A DNA stretch of 64,000 bases, from NCBI RefSeq assembly GCF_030247195.1, contig NC_080671.1, positions 83,884,370-83,948,369 on the forward strand, read 5' to 3'. The DNA is from Topomyia yanbarensis (lineage: Eukaryota; Arthropoda; Insecta; Diptera; Culicidae). The translations under genes and the position numbers were made by a program. The notes beneath the pieces were generated by a model, which was not told the DNA's origin, did not search any database, and worked only from the letters and a program-made list of their open reading frames with translations. Positions 46,125-58,130 of the stretch are shown in pieces. Each line of letters begins with the position of its first letter. The first letter of the stretch is position 1.

Positions 46125-47660
46125 CTAGGTTTTTTCAACGGTGTTCGTTTCGTGAGAATGCGAGTGACGGAACCTATTCCTTCATATCTGAACTTTCAAT
46201 TCAAATCAAAACGCGTGACCAAATCTCAAATCACGTTGTGCACATATGAAGGACAGACCCCTGCGTGCCCTACGTTGTAACACAAGAAGACATACTACGA
46301 GATACCATATACACAAACCTCTAACGAAGGAATATCAACTGCAACCATACCCATTACACAGCCTTTCATCAACATCAACTAAATCACAAACCACCGGAGT
46401 TGCAGCTCAGGCACCAATGAATACTGGTACAACAGAACCTACGCACAGCGTGAACGATCATTTTGATGCGCCTACTACTTCCCAATCAACTGCCAGTACC
46501 ACCGATAATAAAGTAAATAACGAAGAACACGGATATGCGATCGTGACCCGTAGGCCCCACAAACAACTCAAACCAGGTACCGTAAACCGGGGTGACTTTG
46601 ATGACTCGAAACTTTTTTCGTAGATCGCTTATTAAACCAGAATAGTATACCGAATCATTTTAGTTTGAAATGATTTTTACTCCAAACTTATGAAATACTG
46701 GCTTGTTATACTTTTTGAGTATTTTGATCGGTTTTTGGGTACAAAAACTACAAAAAAAAACGAAATTTGACTTTACCTTATTTTTACGAAGCTTCATAAA
46801 GTGTCTATTTTTTATGAAACAAATAAATCTCAGATTTGAGCAAGAGTAATAAATTACAAGCGAGTTTTATTTTCCTTTAGAGCGGGATGTACCAAATTTA
46901 CCTTTAAAAGTTAATTTTAAATACAATTTTTTTGTGAAACTAGTTGGCAATTATTTCAAATTTTTTTAAGCTAAAACTCGCCAACTTTTTTTATTGTTCA
47001 ATATTCCAAAGTATTAAAATGGATGAAACATTTTGTACATTCTTAAAGCACTGAAATAAAACAATTTTAGCAGTTTTAAAGGTTTTCAGAATCATTTATT
47101 CTAGTTGGACAAAAATTATACGAATTTTGGTTACTCGAATATTACAGTACATTGAATACTTTGTATAATACCAATTAACATCTATTTAACAATGAGCATC
47201 TTTCCAGAATTAGTTTAAACAAACATTTGAATGAAAAACATTGACATCAATAACTTAATGTGGGTGAACATGCAGGTTATCAAAGTCACCCCGGAATACG
47301 AAATCGGACATCAACTTGAAATATTTTTTGGAAAAATAGCTGTAAGCGGTTAATTTTATGTAAAACCATCCAATCTTGTTCTCCTTACATCAGTACATGG
47401 TTTAAAAATATTGAACTTGAAAAAAATGTGTCGCGTCTAAAAATATGCAATGATTACTTCGAAAAGTGATCAATGTCACCCCGGTTTACGGTAATCGTGA
47501 AAGCCCATACAACATTTACAGCGAGAATAGCATGAACGAAAACGATAAACCGAGAGAAAGCGGACTAAGTGATCCACAAGCAACAAGAGGCAATAAAGTA
47601 AATAGATCTTCAACAAAAAATAAGATCTTTACGCAAAGTAACAAATCGCGTACACAATAA
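46125..47660 (+). pseudogene. Gag-like ORF1 relic, interrupted by transposon
   Basis: The first part reads NGVRFVRMRVTEPIPSYLNF and TLCTYEGQTPAC, matching the other copy, but the zinc knuckle is destroyed by a stop at about 46278. The later part is open at 46246-46579, includes EEHGYAIVTRRPHKQLKPG, and resumes after the insertion with NRESPYNIYSENSMNENDKP, ending KSRTQ at 47660. The frame matches exactly across the insertion when one TA is removed. Confidence 0.65.
46580..47491. mobile_element. 912-bp TIR element with TA duplication, inserted in ORF1
   Basis: The ends are CCGTAAACCGGGGTGACTTT and the inverse (GTCACCCCGGTTTACGG), about 26 bp with three mismatches; TA is at 46578-46579 and 47492-47493. 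A further inverted copy of the end motif (ATCAAAGTCACCCCGG) lies inside at 47279-47294. The interior is AT-rich and non-coding. A Tc1/mariner-type MITE by target site. Confidence 0.75.
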
Positions 47661-47760
47661 AATTCGATTTATTTATTTTTATTTACACATTGATAATATT
47701 AAAAGATCCACGGCTCAGGTAATGCATTGAGGCGTGTCAAATAAATGAAATTAGCTAATG

Positions 47761-48650
47761 GACGATTAACATGCCTTCACGCCTGGACGCTGAACAGCGA
47801 CTAACAGCCGAGTCTAGCATCCTACATAATGGAGAGTATGGAATGTCGCGCTGAAACCAGTGCTGCGAAATTTCAAAATCAGTTACTTATTTCTGCTTGT
47901 ATTTACCGAAAGCAAAATTCAGATTCACCGCCTCCCTCATTCATTAACTTCCCAACTAACTGAAACCTAATGCAGAATGGAATGCTTGAGTGCAGAGGAA
48001 ATTTCCTTCGCCAACCAAAGAATTTATTTGCTTTGATGTGGACAGTTTGAAGGCAGAAGCTGGCATCTTCTACTTTTTCGAGCATAAGTGAACTGCGTAA
48101 TCTATATCTGGTGCACTTTTGCTCAATAATCCCTCTCATAGGTAGAATGGAAACTAAATTCAGTTTGCTTCTGAAACCAAACATGTCCGAACCTGAATGC
48201 GCTGTGTCGGGAGAACGAATGACGAGGGAAACGAACCAAACATTTCATTCATCGCGACGGGCATGTATTGAATTTTGTTTACTTTCATGTTCACGCAGGG
48301 ATGTCATCCGAAATGAATAAAAAAAGCCCGATGTCGAGCCCAATTTAGATTTTTAATTTTCATTTTATCAAGCACGAAAGCAAAACAGAACCTTGGTACA
48401 GTTAGTGGCGAAACCTTCTGTTTTGATAGACCTCGCAGGTTAACATTCAATGGTTAGCGTAACACGGCTATTACAGTAATAAATAGTACACCTGTTTTGC
48501 ATACTTCCACTATGCATTTGAACTCTTGGATTTCATCACTCCAGAAAAAATACTTTGTCACCGAATTTGAGATATGTTTCCCGTGTTGTAATAATACATA
48601 TAACATTAATATTAACGAAAATTAAACTGAAAACAAAAAACTTACTTCCA
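47761..48650. other. No gene recognised
   Basis: No motif-bearing frame and no clear repeat ends. Confidence 0.4.
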
Positions 48651-48779
48651 TACCGGCTTGAACCTTAGGTCGAACCGATCACAAATCTTGATAGCTCCGG
48701 GTTTACCTAGAGTTTTTCAACAGCAAAAGTCTTTCTCAAGACTACCTATATTTTTTCGACAATTAGTCTTTCTCAAGAC

Positions 48780-50018
48780 TACCTACTTTTTTTATCTTCT
48801 CCACCCGAAAATTCATTTGACTGCAGCAACTCATTTGATGTTTTATCCGAATGTGAAGCTGATGAAATTTCTAAATTTCCTCGCATTGTGCATAATGCCA
48901 ATGAGAAGAAAACGCAATCACCTCCGCATATAACAGTGATGAACTCCGACTTCAAAGCCTTTCGAACTGAGCTTTCGACGTGAAAGTCTCTTTTCAGATT
49001 GGCCGAAAAGGAGAATGTCGAGTTACAGCGGAGGAACTGATTGGCCACAAACGACTACTCCAGTATCTTACGGAGAAGTTATATAAATTTTATTATATGA
49101 TTTCAAGACAGATAGACCATTCAAGGCTGTCTTGAAAGGGGCTACCACAAGGTCAAAGTTGGATGAAATATCCAACGAATTTACTTGGCTTTTCTCCTTC
49201 ACAAGTTATTCTTATGAAGAGAAAGGCTAGCGGCGATAATACGCCAGTACGCTCTGAAATTATCCAGGAGCTTTATTTAATTCATTTTAAACGTAATGAG
49301 GTTCATAATTTGAAAGCATTTGAAAAAACACGTTCACATTATGTTCCACGAGTGAGTAAAGTGGGAACATTATAGACGACATGGGGGTAGAATTCAAAAT
49401 CTGACCCAGTGTCGTAGACGCCAAGGCTTTGGGCACGGCACCAAAAATTATCATTTGGAAATGGATGATCTGTGGTGATAAATCGCACACGAAAGAGACT
49501 TGTCCGGTGAAAAAAACCACAAAAAGTTTCAAATGCGCTAATTGTAGCGAAAATCATAAATCGAATTTCTGGGGTTGTCCTGTCCGAGAAAAAATTATAA
49601 ATTCTCGTTCTAGTCAAAAAAAAAACAAGAAATAAAAAATGTACCTACTTCTTCAGGTACACTTCAAGAAAACACGCCCAAACGTGTTAATCCGATCCAA
49701 AATAGATTAGCAACTTCTTCTACCTCCGTCACACCGTCCTACAATGGTGTGTCATCTTATGCTTCAGTGGCAGGTCACAAGGCCAAAATAACGGCTACCG
49801 TTACCACGCTTACAAACTCGATTGCACCCAACGCTTCCTTTAGTCCAATGGATCTAGGTAGCGTAACGGAAGAAAAATTAAAATACCTGCAAGACTCTAT
49901 GTTACCTATGATGATTGCTATGTTAAATTCTACCTCCATGTTTGAAGCTTTTCAAGCGGGGTGGGAATTTGCTAACAAAATTGTAATGAAATTAAAGTTT
50001 AACAATGACTTTAAATAA
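48780..50018 (+). pseudogene. Jockey ORF1 (gag, zinc knuckles), broken
   Basis: The reading frame must be followed through several shifts. An acidic N-terminal part reads SFDVLSECEADEISKFPRIV near 48815-48890. A conserved middle block follows (PFKAVLKGATTRSKLDEI at about 49110-49165; SPSQVILMKRKASGDNTPVR at 49193-49252). The knuckle block contains CGDKSHTKETCPVK and CANCSENHKSNFWGCPVREK (49468-49590). The C-terminal part (49749-50018) ends MKLKFNNDFK. Gag coats element RNA in this clade. Stops and frameshifts lie near 49165, 49373, 49470 and 49635. Confidence 0.8.
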
Positions 50019-52510
50019 TCATTTAAATTTATTAAATTGGAATGCTCGTTCATTAAAAACGTGCGAAGACGAATTTTTCAACTTCTTGAGGATACATAAC
50101 GTGCATATAGCCGTTGTGACCGAAACTTTTTTAAAACCAAATATTAAATTGAAGAGTAACTCTAATTTTGTTATTCATCGATTTGATCGAATTGTTGGAT
50201 TCGGCGGAGGAATCGCAATAGCGGTTAATCGCAGGATCAAACATTCCGTTACGCCGTCTCTTGACACCAAGGTGATCGATTTTTATTGCTGCAGCCTATT
50301 AGCCTTTTCAGTGCACTGGCGAGCAAATTAATTTCTTGAAGGGAGACTTACAAAAACTTACAAGAAATCGGTCGAAATTCTTCATAATCGGTGATTTTAA
50401 CGCCAAACACCGAGCCTGGAATAATGCTCAAAGCAATTCCAACGGTAAACTACTTTTTAATGATTGCTCTGCTGGTTATTATTCAATTTTGTTCCCGAAT
50501 GGCCCTACATGCTATTCGTCTGTAAGGACTCCATCAACAATTGATTTGGTTTTGACAGATCAAAGTCACCTTTGTAGCGAATTGATTACCCATGCTGACT
50601 TTGATTCTGATCATCTTCCAGTAACTTTTTCACTTTCTCGAAAAGCTGTTTCCAATCCCATTAGCTCAGTGTTCAATTATCACAAAGCGAATTGGGAAAG
50701 GTACAAAACTTATATTGAGAATAATTTTAATCATGACCTTGATTTACAAAATAAAGCTGACATTGATACGGCATTACAAAATTTAAGTATATCTATAGTT
50801 GATGCTAGAAATTTATCAGTACCAACAAAACAGAAACAATTTCATACTCCTATTATTGACGACGATCTTCAACTTCTGATTCGCTTGAAGAATGTTCGAA
50901 GACGTCAATATCAACGTTCTCGTGATCTTGCTATGAAATGTATCTATCAGGATCTACAAAAAGAAATTAAGCATAGATTCACACTCTTAAGAAATGAAAA
51001 TTTCGCGAAAGAGGTTGAACAAATCAAGCCAAATTCTAAACCTTTCTGGAAACTTTCTAAGGTTCTTAAGAAACCTCAGAAACTAATTCCATCTTTGAAG
51101 GAAGGTGACCACATACTTCTTACAAACGAAGAGAAAGCTCAAAAACTTGCTCAGCAGTTTGAAAGCGTCCATAATTTTAATCTCAACGTTGTGAGTCCCA
51201 TTGAAACCGAAGTCTTACAAAAATACAAAATATACAAACATTTCAAATCAAGTATTGTCTCTAGACGATATTGTTGAAACAAACTATGATGAGATCAAAT
51301 CCATCATGAAAAAGTTAAAAAATATGAAAGCTCCAGGTTATGATGAAATTTTCAACATTCTTCTTAAAAACCTTCCAGAAATCACCATGAGATACTTGGT
51401 CAAAATATTCAACAAATGTTTTGAATTAGCATGCTTCCCTGAAAGATGGAAAAATGGCAAGGTTATTCCTATTTTGAAGCCAGATAAAAACCCAGCAGAA
51501 GCATCTAGCTGTCGACCAATTAGTTTACTCCCTTCTATTAGTAAATTATTTGAAAAAATCATCCTAACTAGAATGATGTCACATATTAATGAGAAATCTA
51601 TTTTTCTTCCTGAGCAGTTTGGATTTCGTATTGGACATTCAACTACTCATCAACTTGTGAGAGTAACTAACATGATAAAGGCAAATATCTCAGAGGGCTA
51701 TTCCACTGGAGTTGCTCTTCTAGACATCGAAAAAGCTTTCGCCAGTATTTGGCACAAAGGATTAATTGCCAATTTTCCAATTTACATAATGGAGATAATT
51801 AAAAATTATCTTACTAACCGTACTCTGCAGGTTTCTTTTCAGAATTGTAAATCTAATAAGCTACCCGTTAAAGCAGGCGTCCCTCAAAGATCAAGCAACG
51901 CACCAATCCTATACAATATTTTTACATCTGATCTTCCAAATCTACCTACAGGCTGTAAAAAGTCACTTTTCTGTGATGATACTATCATCTCAGCCACTGG
52001 TAGGGGTCTTCGTATTATCTGCAGTCGACTGATTGTATTTCCGCATAAGCCAAGAGCTTCTTCTCTTAAACCAAATAAAAACCATATTATTAAATTTAAT
52101 GGTTTGAATTTAACGTGGCCAGATCAAGTTAAATACTTGGGTTTGATTTACGATAAAAAAAACTCACTTTTAAGGATCACATTGAAGGAATCCAAACAAA
52201 ATGCAACAAATATTTAAAATGTTTATACCCTCTTATAAATAGGAATTCTAGGCTCTGCCTAAAGAACAAACTATTAATGTATAAACAAATATTTAGACCA
52301 GCAATGCCATATGCAGTTCCAATCTGGACAAGTTGTTGTGCTACTAGGAAGAAAACGCTTCAAAGGATTCAGAATAAAATTCTGAAAATGATTTTGAAGC
52401 GTCCTCCCTGGTTTAGCACAAATGAGTTGCACAGACTCGCAAACATAGAAACATTAGAAATTATGACGAACAGTATTATAAGCAACTTCCGACAAAAGCA
52501 CTCTTTATAG
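50005..52510 (+). pseudogene. Jockey ORF2 (endonuclease and reverse transcriptase), broken
   Basis: The start ATG at 50005 overlaps the end of ORF1. The AP-type endonuclease shows LLNWNARSLK, VVTETFLKP, GDFNAKHRAWNN (50390) and SDHLPVTFS (50604), all key motifs. The reverse transcriptase shows LLPSISKLFEKII, QFGFRIGHST, motif A LLDIEKAFASIWH (51715), PQRS in place of the usual PQGS (51882) and FCDDT in place of FADDT/YADD (51969), with both Asp residues kept. A thumb-like end (RIQNKILKMILKRPPW) runs to TAG at 52508. Frameshifts lie near 50330, 51225 and 52180-52280. It makes nicks and copies RNA in active relatives; this copy cannot. Confidence 0.9.
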
Positions 52511-52549
52511 TTTATAAGTTAGTTTATAAGTTTTGTTTAGCTTCTTATA

Positions 52550-52653
52550 CCATGTTCACACTACAGAGTTAAAACACGTTATAATAATTAGCAACAAGAA
52601 AAATGTCATCAAGATAGCGTTAAAACACGTTTTAACTCGTAGTGTGAACGTAG
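52550..52653. mobile_element. 104-bp MITE with TA duplication in Jockey 3' UTR
   Basis: The left CCATGTTCACACTAC and right GTAGTGTGAACGTAG are inverted, and the similarity continues inward (GAGTTAAAACACG). TA flanks both sides (52548-52549, 52654-52655). Non-coding. Confidence 0.7.
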
Positions 52654-52865
52654 TATTATTCACAAGACAAGTAGGTTTAAAACATCCTACTGAAAAAAAA
52701 ATACTTAACTGCGAAAGCATATTATAACTTGATAATAATTAACTGAATCATGTAAACAATAGGGATGAAAAGTCACCACTTGTGTCTGAACACCCAAAAT
52801 ACTAAATTAGGAATGTAATGCAAACAAAACAATATAATCAAATAGAAAATAATATAAAAAAAAGA

Positions 52866-54642
52866 ATATCAATGATCGGATCAATGTGCAGCTTTCTGAA
52901 ATGTCGATCCTTTCATCTTCAGCTGTATATCTAAGGACTTTGGGATACATCAAATGCGGCTGGCGTTTCATACATAAATTATTGTTTCCATTGCCAATAC
53001 TTGAGCTATTTTTACATACAACCTTAAAAACTCGTGTGAGTAAACCAGAAGCATCCGAACAAGTTTGTGTTTGGAATGGGGCTTCTGGAGTCAATTACCA
53101 TTCGATTGAGTGTTGTTCAAAAAAGTCTATTTTTGTGCCAGTCTAAAGTATAAATATGCGTGCATCGAAACCGTGGATTGCTATCAGGTTTGATTTGGTG
53201 ATGAGTAATAATTTTGTTGGAAATTGGCTTCACTGGAACTATGTATGTTAAATATATCTGTTGAAATTCTTGTATTTTGCTCTAAATTGAAACATTGGTG
53301 CTATTTAAATTATGTCTTGTACAATTTCTGCTACTGCTTCATGTTGTTCAAGCTCAAACTAGTTGTTGACAAACTTTCAAAATATGTCAATCAGAAAATA
53401 ATGTACTTCGGATAAAATTTATTCGACTAAAAAGCCCGAACTCCTGTCGTTGAGCTACATAAATCAATCGTTCTTTTGTTATAGTCACCCCTCACTAACC
53501 GGAGGACCTTGCTCACTTGTTGCAGGTTACGCAATGTGCTGCAGAAATTTTGGCCAGGCATACCCGGAACGGTCCACACGAAGACACGCTTGATCTATAG
53601 CAGCAGTTTAATATTAGATATCGGAAAAATCTCTCCACTCCATCCGACGGATTGGCAGGCTCCAACAGTTCCCCGGTCCGTAGCTATACCTGCGCTAGTT
53701 ATCTCATCCGAGTTCAGCGCTGCCTGGGAGCACAAAAGTGAAGCAAAAGAGATTATAAAACTGATATCGTTATGATTTATAAGCTCAAATTACGTTTTGA
53801 TGGAATTCCGCTGAAGCGATCAGGATCGGAGCAGGCAGCCGGAATGGATCGAACGCAGTGCAGTGTGTGTGTGTCTGCATCAGCTTCGTACCGTGCACGG
53901 TTTCAGTCAGCAACGGTAAGGTTCAGACTTGGCAATGCCTGCCAACACCAGTGCGCGCACTGCAGTCGGTGAGATCGTATTTTTCGTGGCACTAAACATT
54001 TGTCTTTAGCGTAACTTCATAAGTGGGTCTTCTTCGTTGAACCGGGTTACTAACCGGTAATGATGGTGAAACGAAGAAAAATGATGAATATCGTTCTGAT
54101 AGAAGAAAGAGAAGGTGGTAGAGGGGGGGGGGGGCGTGTAATAGCAAAATAATTTCATAAATCATAGATGAAAAGCCTGTTCATGTAAAACAACTTGTTA
54201 CTCAACTCATTAAAACGATAAAGCTCTGGTGTGTTGTTTCTTGCTGGGTATATGTCGGACCTATCTATAGAGTTTCTAGATAGCAAGGAGCATTGAGATA
54301 TTAGTCTTTCAGTGGTGCTTTACAGGTGATTATTAAATTAAGCTGTTGTACTGAAAACTGTCGATTTTTGCTCGGGGTTAGTTGTTATGCAATGCAATTT
54401 GTAGCTGCCAGCGTGGCATTTGAAATATTAATCAACTTAACTAGGGAGTGCCCCGATAGTTGAGGTGGACCAAGCATTGCAGTAGTGGGTTATACACCTC
54501 ATTAAGGTACCAACGGTCAAATACTATTTGATCAACATCACACTAAAAACATGCCACAACAGTGTATTCTCGAAACAAAAGAAAAAAATGGATTTTTTTT
54601 AAATTTAAACTTCTCTACACTACTTCCAATTCTGTTTATTTT
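52866..54642. other. No gene recognised
   Basis: 53500-54000 is more GC-rich and may be host sequence, with a short (GT)n at 53866-53874 and a G-run at 54125-54134. No frame has recognisable motifs. Confidence 0.4.
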
Positions 54643-54894
54643 CCGTCGGCCTATTTCCGCTACGAGGCCAAACACCGACGCCAGAGAGATTACGCTCCCA
54701 CTATCTGGATTGGATATCGACCCATCACATCAACTCATGGACCGGGGACCAACGGCTTTACTTCCCTTCCGAAGGAAGGCGTGACCTCAGATTTTTCTCA
54801 CCTTTGAAAAATCTCAACGACCTCGACTGGGGGATTGAACCCAGACCAACTGGGGTGGGTGGTGGTCACGCTTACCACCCAACCATCGGCGCCG
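54643..54894 (-). mobile_element. Second tRNA-derived SINE family
   Basis: On the minus strand it begins CGGCGCCGATGGTTGGGTGG, an A-box-like sequence, and has the B box GGTTCAATCC about 45 bases on. A 170-bp unrelated body follows (CCTTCCTTCGGAAGGGAAG, GGTCCCCGGTCCATGAG, TGTTTGGCCTCGTAGCGGAA). It is distinct from the SINE at 26391. No poly-A tail or target duplication is clear. Called from the box elements and layout. Confidence 0.6.
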
Positions 54895-56229
54895 TCACTC
54901 TACACTTATCGTGGAGCAAACGTACCTATAGACGAATTTTGCGCCAAATCGTATTCAGAGTGCGCAGCACCCTCTCAGATTCTAACGAAACTTTCTGTAC
55001 ATGAAGACTTTGTCACAAAAAGTCACTTTGCATATTTTGTTTTTCGAAAAATGATCTAGACTGTCTTTTGAAAAGGGCCAAACTTTTTCCCCAATTTTTT
55101 CAAATTGCTATAGTCTAAAAATGACAAATCCTACAAAAAAATGTTGCATGAGTGGTTTTCACAAAATTAGTCAAATTTTCGAATAAAAATATTAACAAAA
55201 ATCTTCATTGACTTTTACACAGAAAAAAATCGATTTTAAAATCGATTTACAAAAAAATCCCATTTTTGATTTGGATGAAATTTTGTTCCAAGGTAGATAC
55301 TTATGCTCCCTACTTACCGTCAAAAAATCAAGTTGGGCACTTTTGAGGAAAAAAAATTGTTTGAAAAAAACTTTTCCTTGTCCAAACTGATTTTTTTTTC
55401 TTCAGTGTATTTTTATTGAAAACTACACCAATGAAAGTCATAATCATCTCAGAATTCAATAAAATTCAGTCTGTGAGAAGATATTGTCTAATCTAGCAAC
55501 TAAGCATATTTTTATTAAGGTGTTAACTACTTTTTCATTTTTCATAAAATCGATTTTTTTTACTTTATCTGAAAGTACAACTCCTTGCGAATGGTTTCCC
55601 AAATTTTCTTAATTTTTTTTCAATTGATCGTAATTAATTCCTTTTTTATTCATAAATTTTTGTTTCATGGATAAGAATTTTTTAATACAATTTTTAGAGC
55701 CTAAAACAGCGATTTTTTACTAAAAACGTTCTCGAATATAGGAAAAAAATATTATTTATTCAACTAATCGTTAAGGTACGAGGAATACTCATATACTAAT
55801 AATTTTTTTTTTGAATTTTGGGTTTGTAGATGATCTATTGGTCTTCAATCGTGATCACCACAAACCTCTTAAATAAAAAAGGGTTTCGGGGAAAAAGCCA
55901 TAACTCCGCCAATTATGCATTTATTTTTATAAACTTATTCTTGGTTATTTTACTAAAAAAATGTGCTACCAAAATATCATAAGTTTGATCTAATGAAATC
56001 ATTCCTTTATTTCTTTACGTAAATTCAAGCTTTCTTGACATTTTTATCACTAAAAGGTGTGTAACCCCTTAATCAAAAATCCCATTTTAAAAGAGTTTAT
56101 GTCGTTAAACAAATATTCCATTATTACTTTTTTTTATTGTTTAGTGCTGAGGAAGAATTAGAGAAAGAAATATCCACCACAACATTATGTATTGAATTGT
56201 ACATAATTATTTATTTATTTTTATATTTT

Positions 56230-57035
56230 ACATGTGTCTTAAAACTATCTTCATGCATGCTATTTTGTATTATTTCTGCACAAGGAAAATATTTTTGGTT
56301 CATCTTCTGAATTAGAATACCTTTTCGTCTCTTCTTTGCCCCCAGGAATAGGCACAAAACTGTAGAATTTTTGAATTCCAGATATTGTTTTGGCGTTATT
56401 ATACAGCTCATAGAGTTCTTCTGATATTTTGTTGTGCTGCTCAGTGAATATGTAACAGACAATTAATTTTGTGATATTTTAATCAGTTTGTTCAACTGTC
56501 CAGTTATATAACTCTTTGGGACTTGTTATGGCATTTCCATAGTCGCGATCAAGACTAGCTTTTTTGCCATTCGCTTGAGAGTGCCAGCAATAGTATCACA
56601 GGGTCCTTTTCCAGGGGATGGTGCAACAAAATGCCATTCTGCGCTTAAAGTTGGAGAGAGAGAATCGGCAAAAATCAAAAACGAAAAAAGCACTTTTTTT
56701 CCACACCGAGTGTTAGATCTTCATAAAAATCAATCAGCAGTACTGTAATAACATTTTACATAAGCTAATTAATTTTTATGAAGATCTAGCACTCGGTGAG
56801 GAAAAAAACTGCTTTTTTCGTTTTTGATTTTTGCCCATTCTCTCTCCAACCTTAACTCATACTTTGACTGGAATCTATACAAGCTGGCAAAGTTTTTCTT
56901 ATTTTTGTATTGTGCTGCTGCTCCATCGGACACAAAATAAATTTTAGAAAAGTTTGTCAATTGTTTCATGAAATTTATCAGTTTTAAGAGGAATAAATGA
57001 ACTGCAGTCTTCAAGTCTTCCAGTCTTCTTGTCTT
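56230..57035 (-). pseudogene. Transposase-like gene with SDGAAAQYKN motif, broken
   Basis: Minus-strand reading from about 57000: AVHLFLLKLINFMKQL, then KIYFVSDGAAAQYKNKKNF (56890-56940), then SKYEL. A 203-bp MITE interrupts. Reading resumes with EWHFVAPSPGKGPCDTIAG and TLKRMAKK (56560-56635). After a frameshift in an A-run come ASLDRDYGNAITSPKELYNW, a TAA stop near 56478, and an open stretch ending IQKFYSFVPIPGGKEETKR and DEPKIFSLC (about 56275). From memory, uncharacterised arthropod proteins share an SDGAAxQYKN block followed by HGKGxCDGIGG. The Asp in each block may be catalytic (inference). Only the C-terminal part of the ancestral protein is visible. Confidence 0.65.
56649..56851. mobile_element. 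203-bp MITE with TTAA duplication (piggyBac-like)
   Basis: The left AGTTGGAGAGAGAGAATCGG and right CCATTCTCTCTCCAACC are inverted, with further inversion inward (AAAAATCAAAAACGAAAAAA; GATCTTCATAAAAAT against ATTTTTATGAAGATC). TTAA is at 56645-56648 and 56852-56855. The TTAA target suggests piggyBac. It sits inside the transposase-like gene. Confidence 0.7.
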
Positions 57036-57691
57036 CCAGTCTTTTATTTTTCCAATCTTCCAGTTCTTATTCAAGTTTGTTATGAATATATACTAAATTC
57101 GTTACTGATACTTTTTGCATGTATCAGGCAACTAGCAGCTGGGAAAATGGATTCTGAGATGATTAAGATTTTCATTGGTTTTGATTTCGATAAAAATACT
57201 CTGAAGAAGAAAAATTCTGCTTGGACACGGTAAAGTTTTTTTTCAAATAACTTTTTTTCCTCAAAAGTGCCCAACATGAATTTTTGACAATAGGTAGGGA
57301 ACATAATTATCTATCTTGGAACAAAATTTCATCCAAATCAAAAATGGTTTTTTTGTAAATCGATTTAAAATTTTTAAAATCGATTTTTTTCAGTGTATCA
57401 GTCGATGAAGAATTTTTTCAGCATTTTTATTCGAAAATTTGACTAATTATGTGAAAACCACTCATACAACATTTTTTTGTAGGATTTGTCATTTTTAGAC
57501 TAAAGCCATTTGAAAAAAAAAATTGGTACAAAAAAGTTTGACCCTTTTCAAAAGACAGCCTAGATCATTCTTGGAAAAACAAAATATGCAAAGTGGCTTT
57601 TTATGAGAAAGTCTTCATGTACAGAAAGTTTCATTAAAATCTGAGAGGGTGCTGCCAACATTTGTTCGAGTTGGCGCGAAATTCGTCTATA

Positions 57692-58130
57692 GTAAGACCC
57701 AGAGCCTGTGCACTTTAAGAGTCAAGTACAGAGGAATGCACTACACTGCATAATAAGACAAGTTCTGGAGAAAATTTTCAATAGAACCTTAGTAACATTG
57801 CGAGCCTCTTTCTCTTTCGATTATTACGACGTCACTACAAAACTAAATTTTCAGTACATATCGAAAGCCCGTATTTAGGAATACAATGCTGATAGCTTTC
57901 AAATAGTTTGTTTTAGCATTATCATGCTTTATTGGCGATTTTTTGAAATGAATGGAATTAGGGTGGTCCTTGTGGTTAGGGTGTCCAAAGTATCGACTGT
58001 TTAGAGGTGTGATGTTTACTTGCGTAATGCCCTACAATATAATAACACAAATAGATTGAAGCAAGTTTGCTGAATAAACAAGGCTATCTATAATGGTTAA
58101 TTTGTTATATTTTTTTAAAGATTTGGGGTA
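57692..58130. other. No gene recognised
   Basis: AT-rich sequence with no recognisable frame or repeat. Confidence 0.4.

Larger units (their letters stand above)
46125..47760 (+). mobile_element. ORF1-only non-LTR element, copy 2 (5'-truncated, split)
   Basis: From 46125 the sequence aligns with 27336 onward of the complete copy: gag block, polar tail, then the same 3' UTR (AAAAGATCCACGGCT ... GCATTGAGGCGTGTCAAATA). As in copy 1, ORF1 runs directly into this tail with no ORF2. A 912-bp transposon (46580-47491) is inserted in ORF1. Confidence 0.7.
48655..52865 (+). mobile_element. Jockey-clade non-LTR retrotransposon (Juan-like), dead
   Basis: An ORF1 (gag with zinc knuckles) overlaps an ORF2 (endonuclease plus reverse transcriptase, no RNase H), the standard Jockey layout. 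The ORF1 stop at 50016 overlaps the ORF2 ATG at 50005, with ORF2 in the +1 frame. A 3' UTR follows to an A-rich end near 52850-52862. Frameshifts in both ORFs, motif changes in RT and a MITE in the 3' UTR show it is inactive. The Juan comparison is from memory of the Aedes and Culex family. The 5' end is not defined. Confidence 0.85.
54929..57689 (-). mobile_element. DNA transposon with ~480-bp TIRs and TA duplication
   Basis: The left arm 54929-55405 and right arm 57203-57689 are inverted copies at about 85% identity by eye (outer ends TAGACGAATTTTGCGCCAA and TTGGCGCGAAATTCGTCTA). TA flanks both sides (54927-54928, 57690-57691). The 2761-bp unit carries a broken minus-strand gene between the arms (see 56230-57035) and is itself hit by a TTAA-flanked MITE. 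Such long TIRs are unusual for TA-targeting elements. It lies immediately beside the SINE at 54643. Confidence 0.75.
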
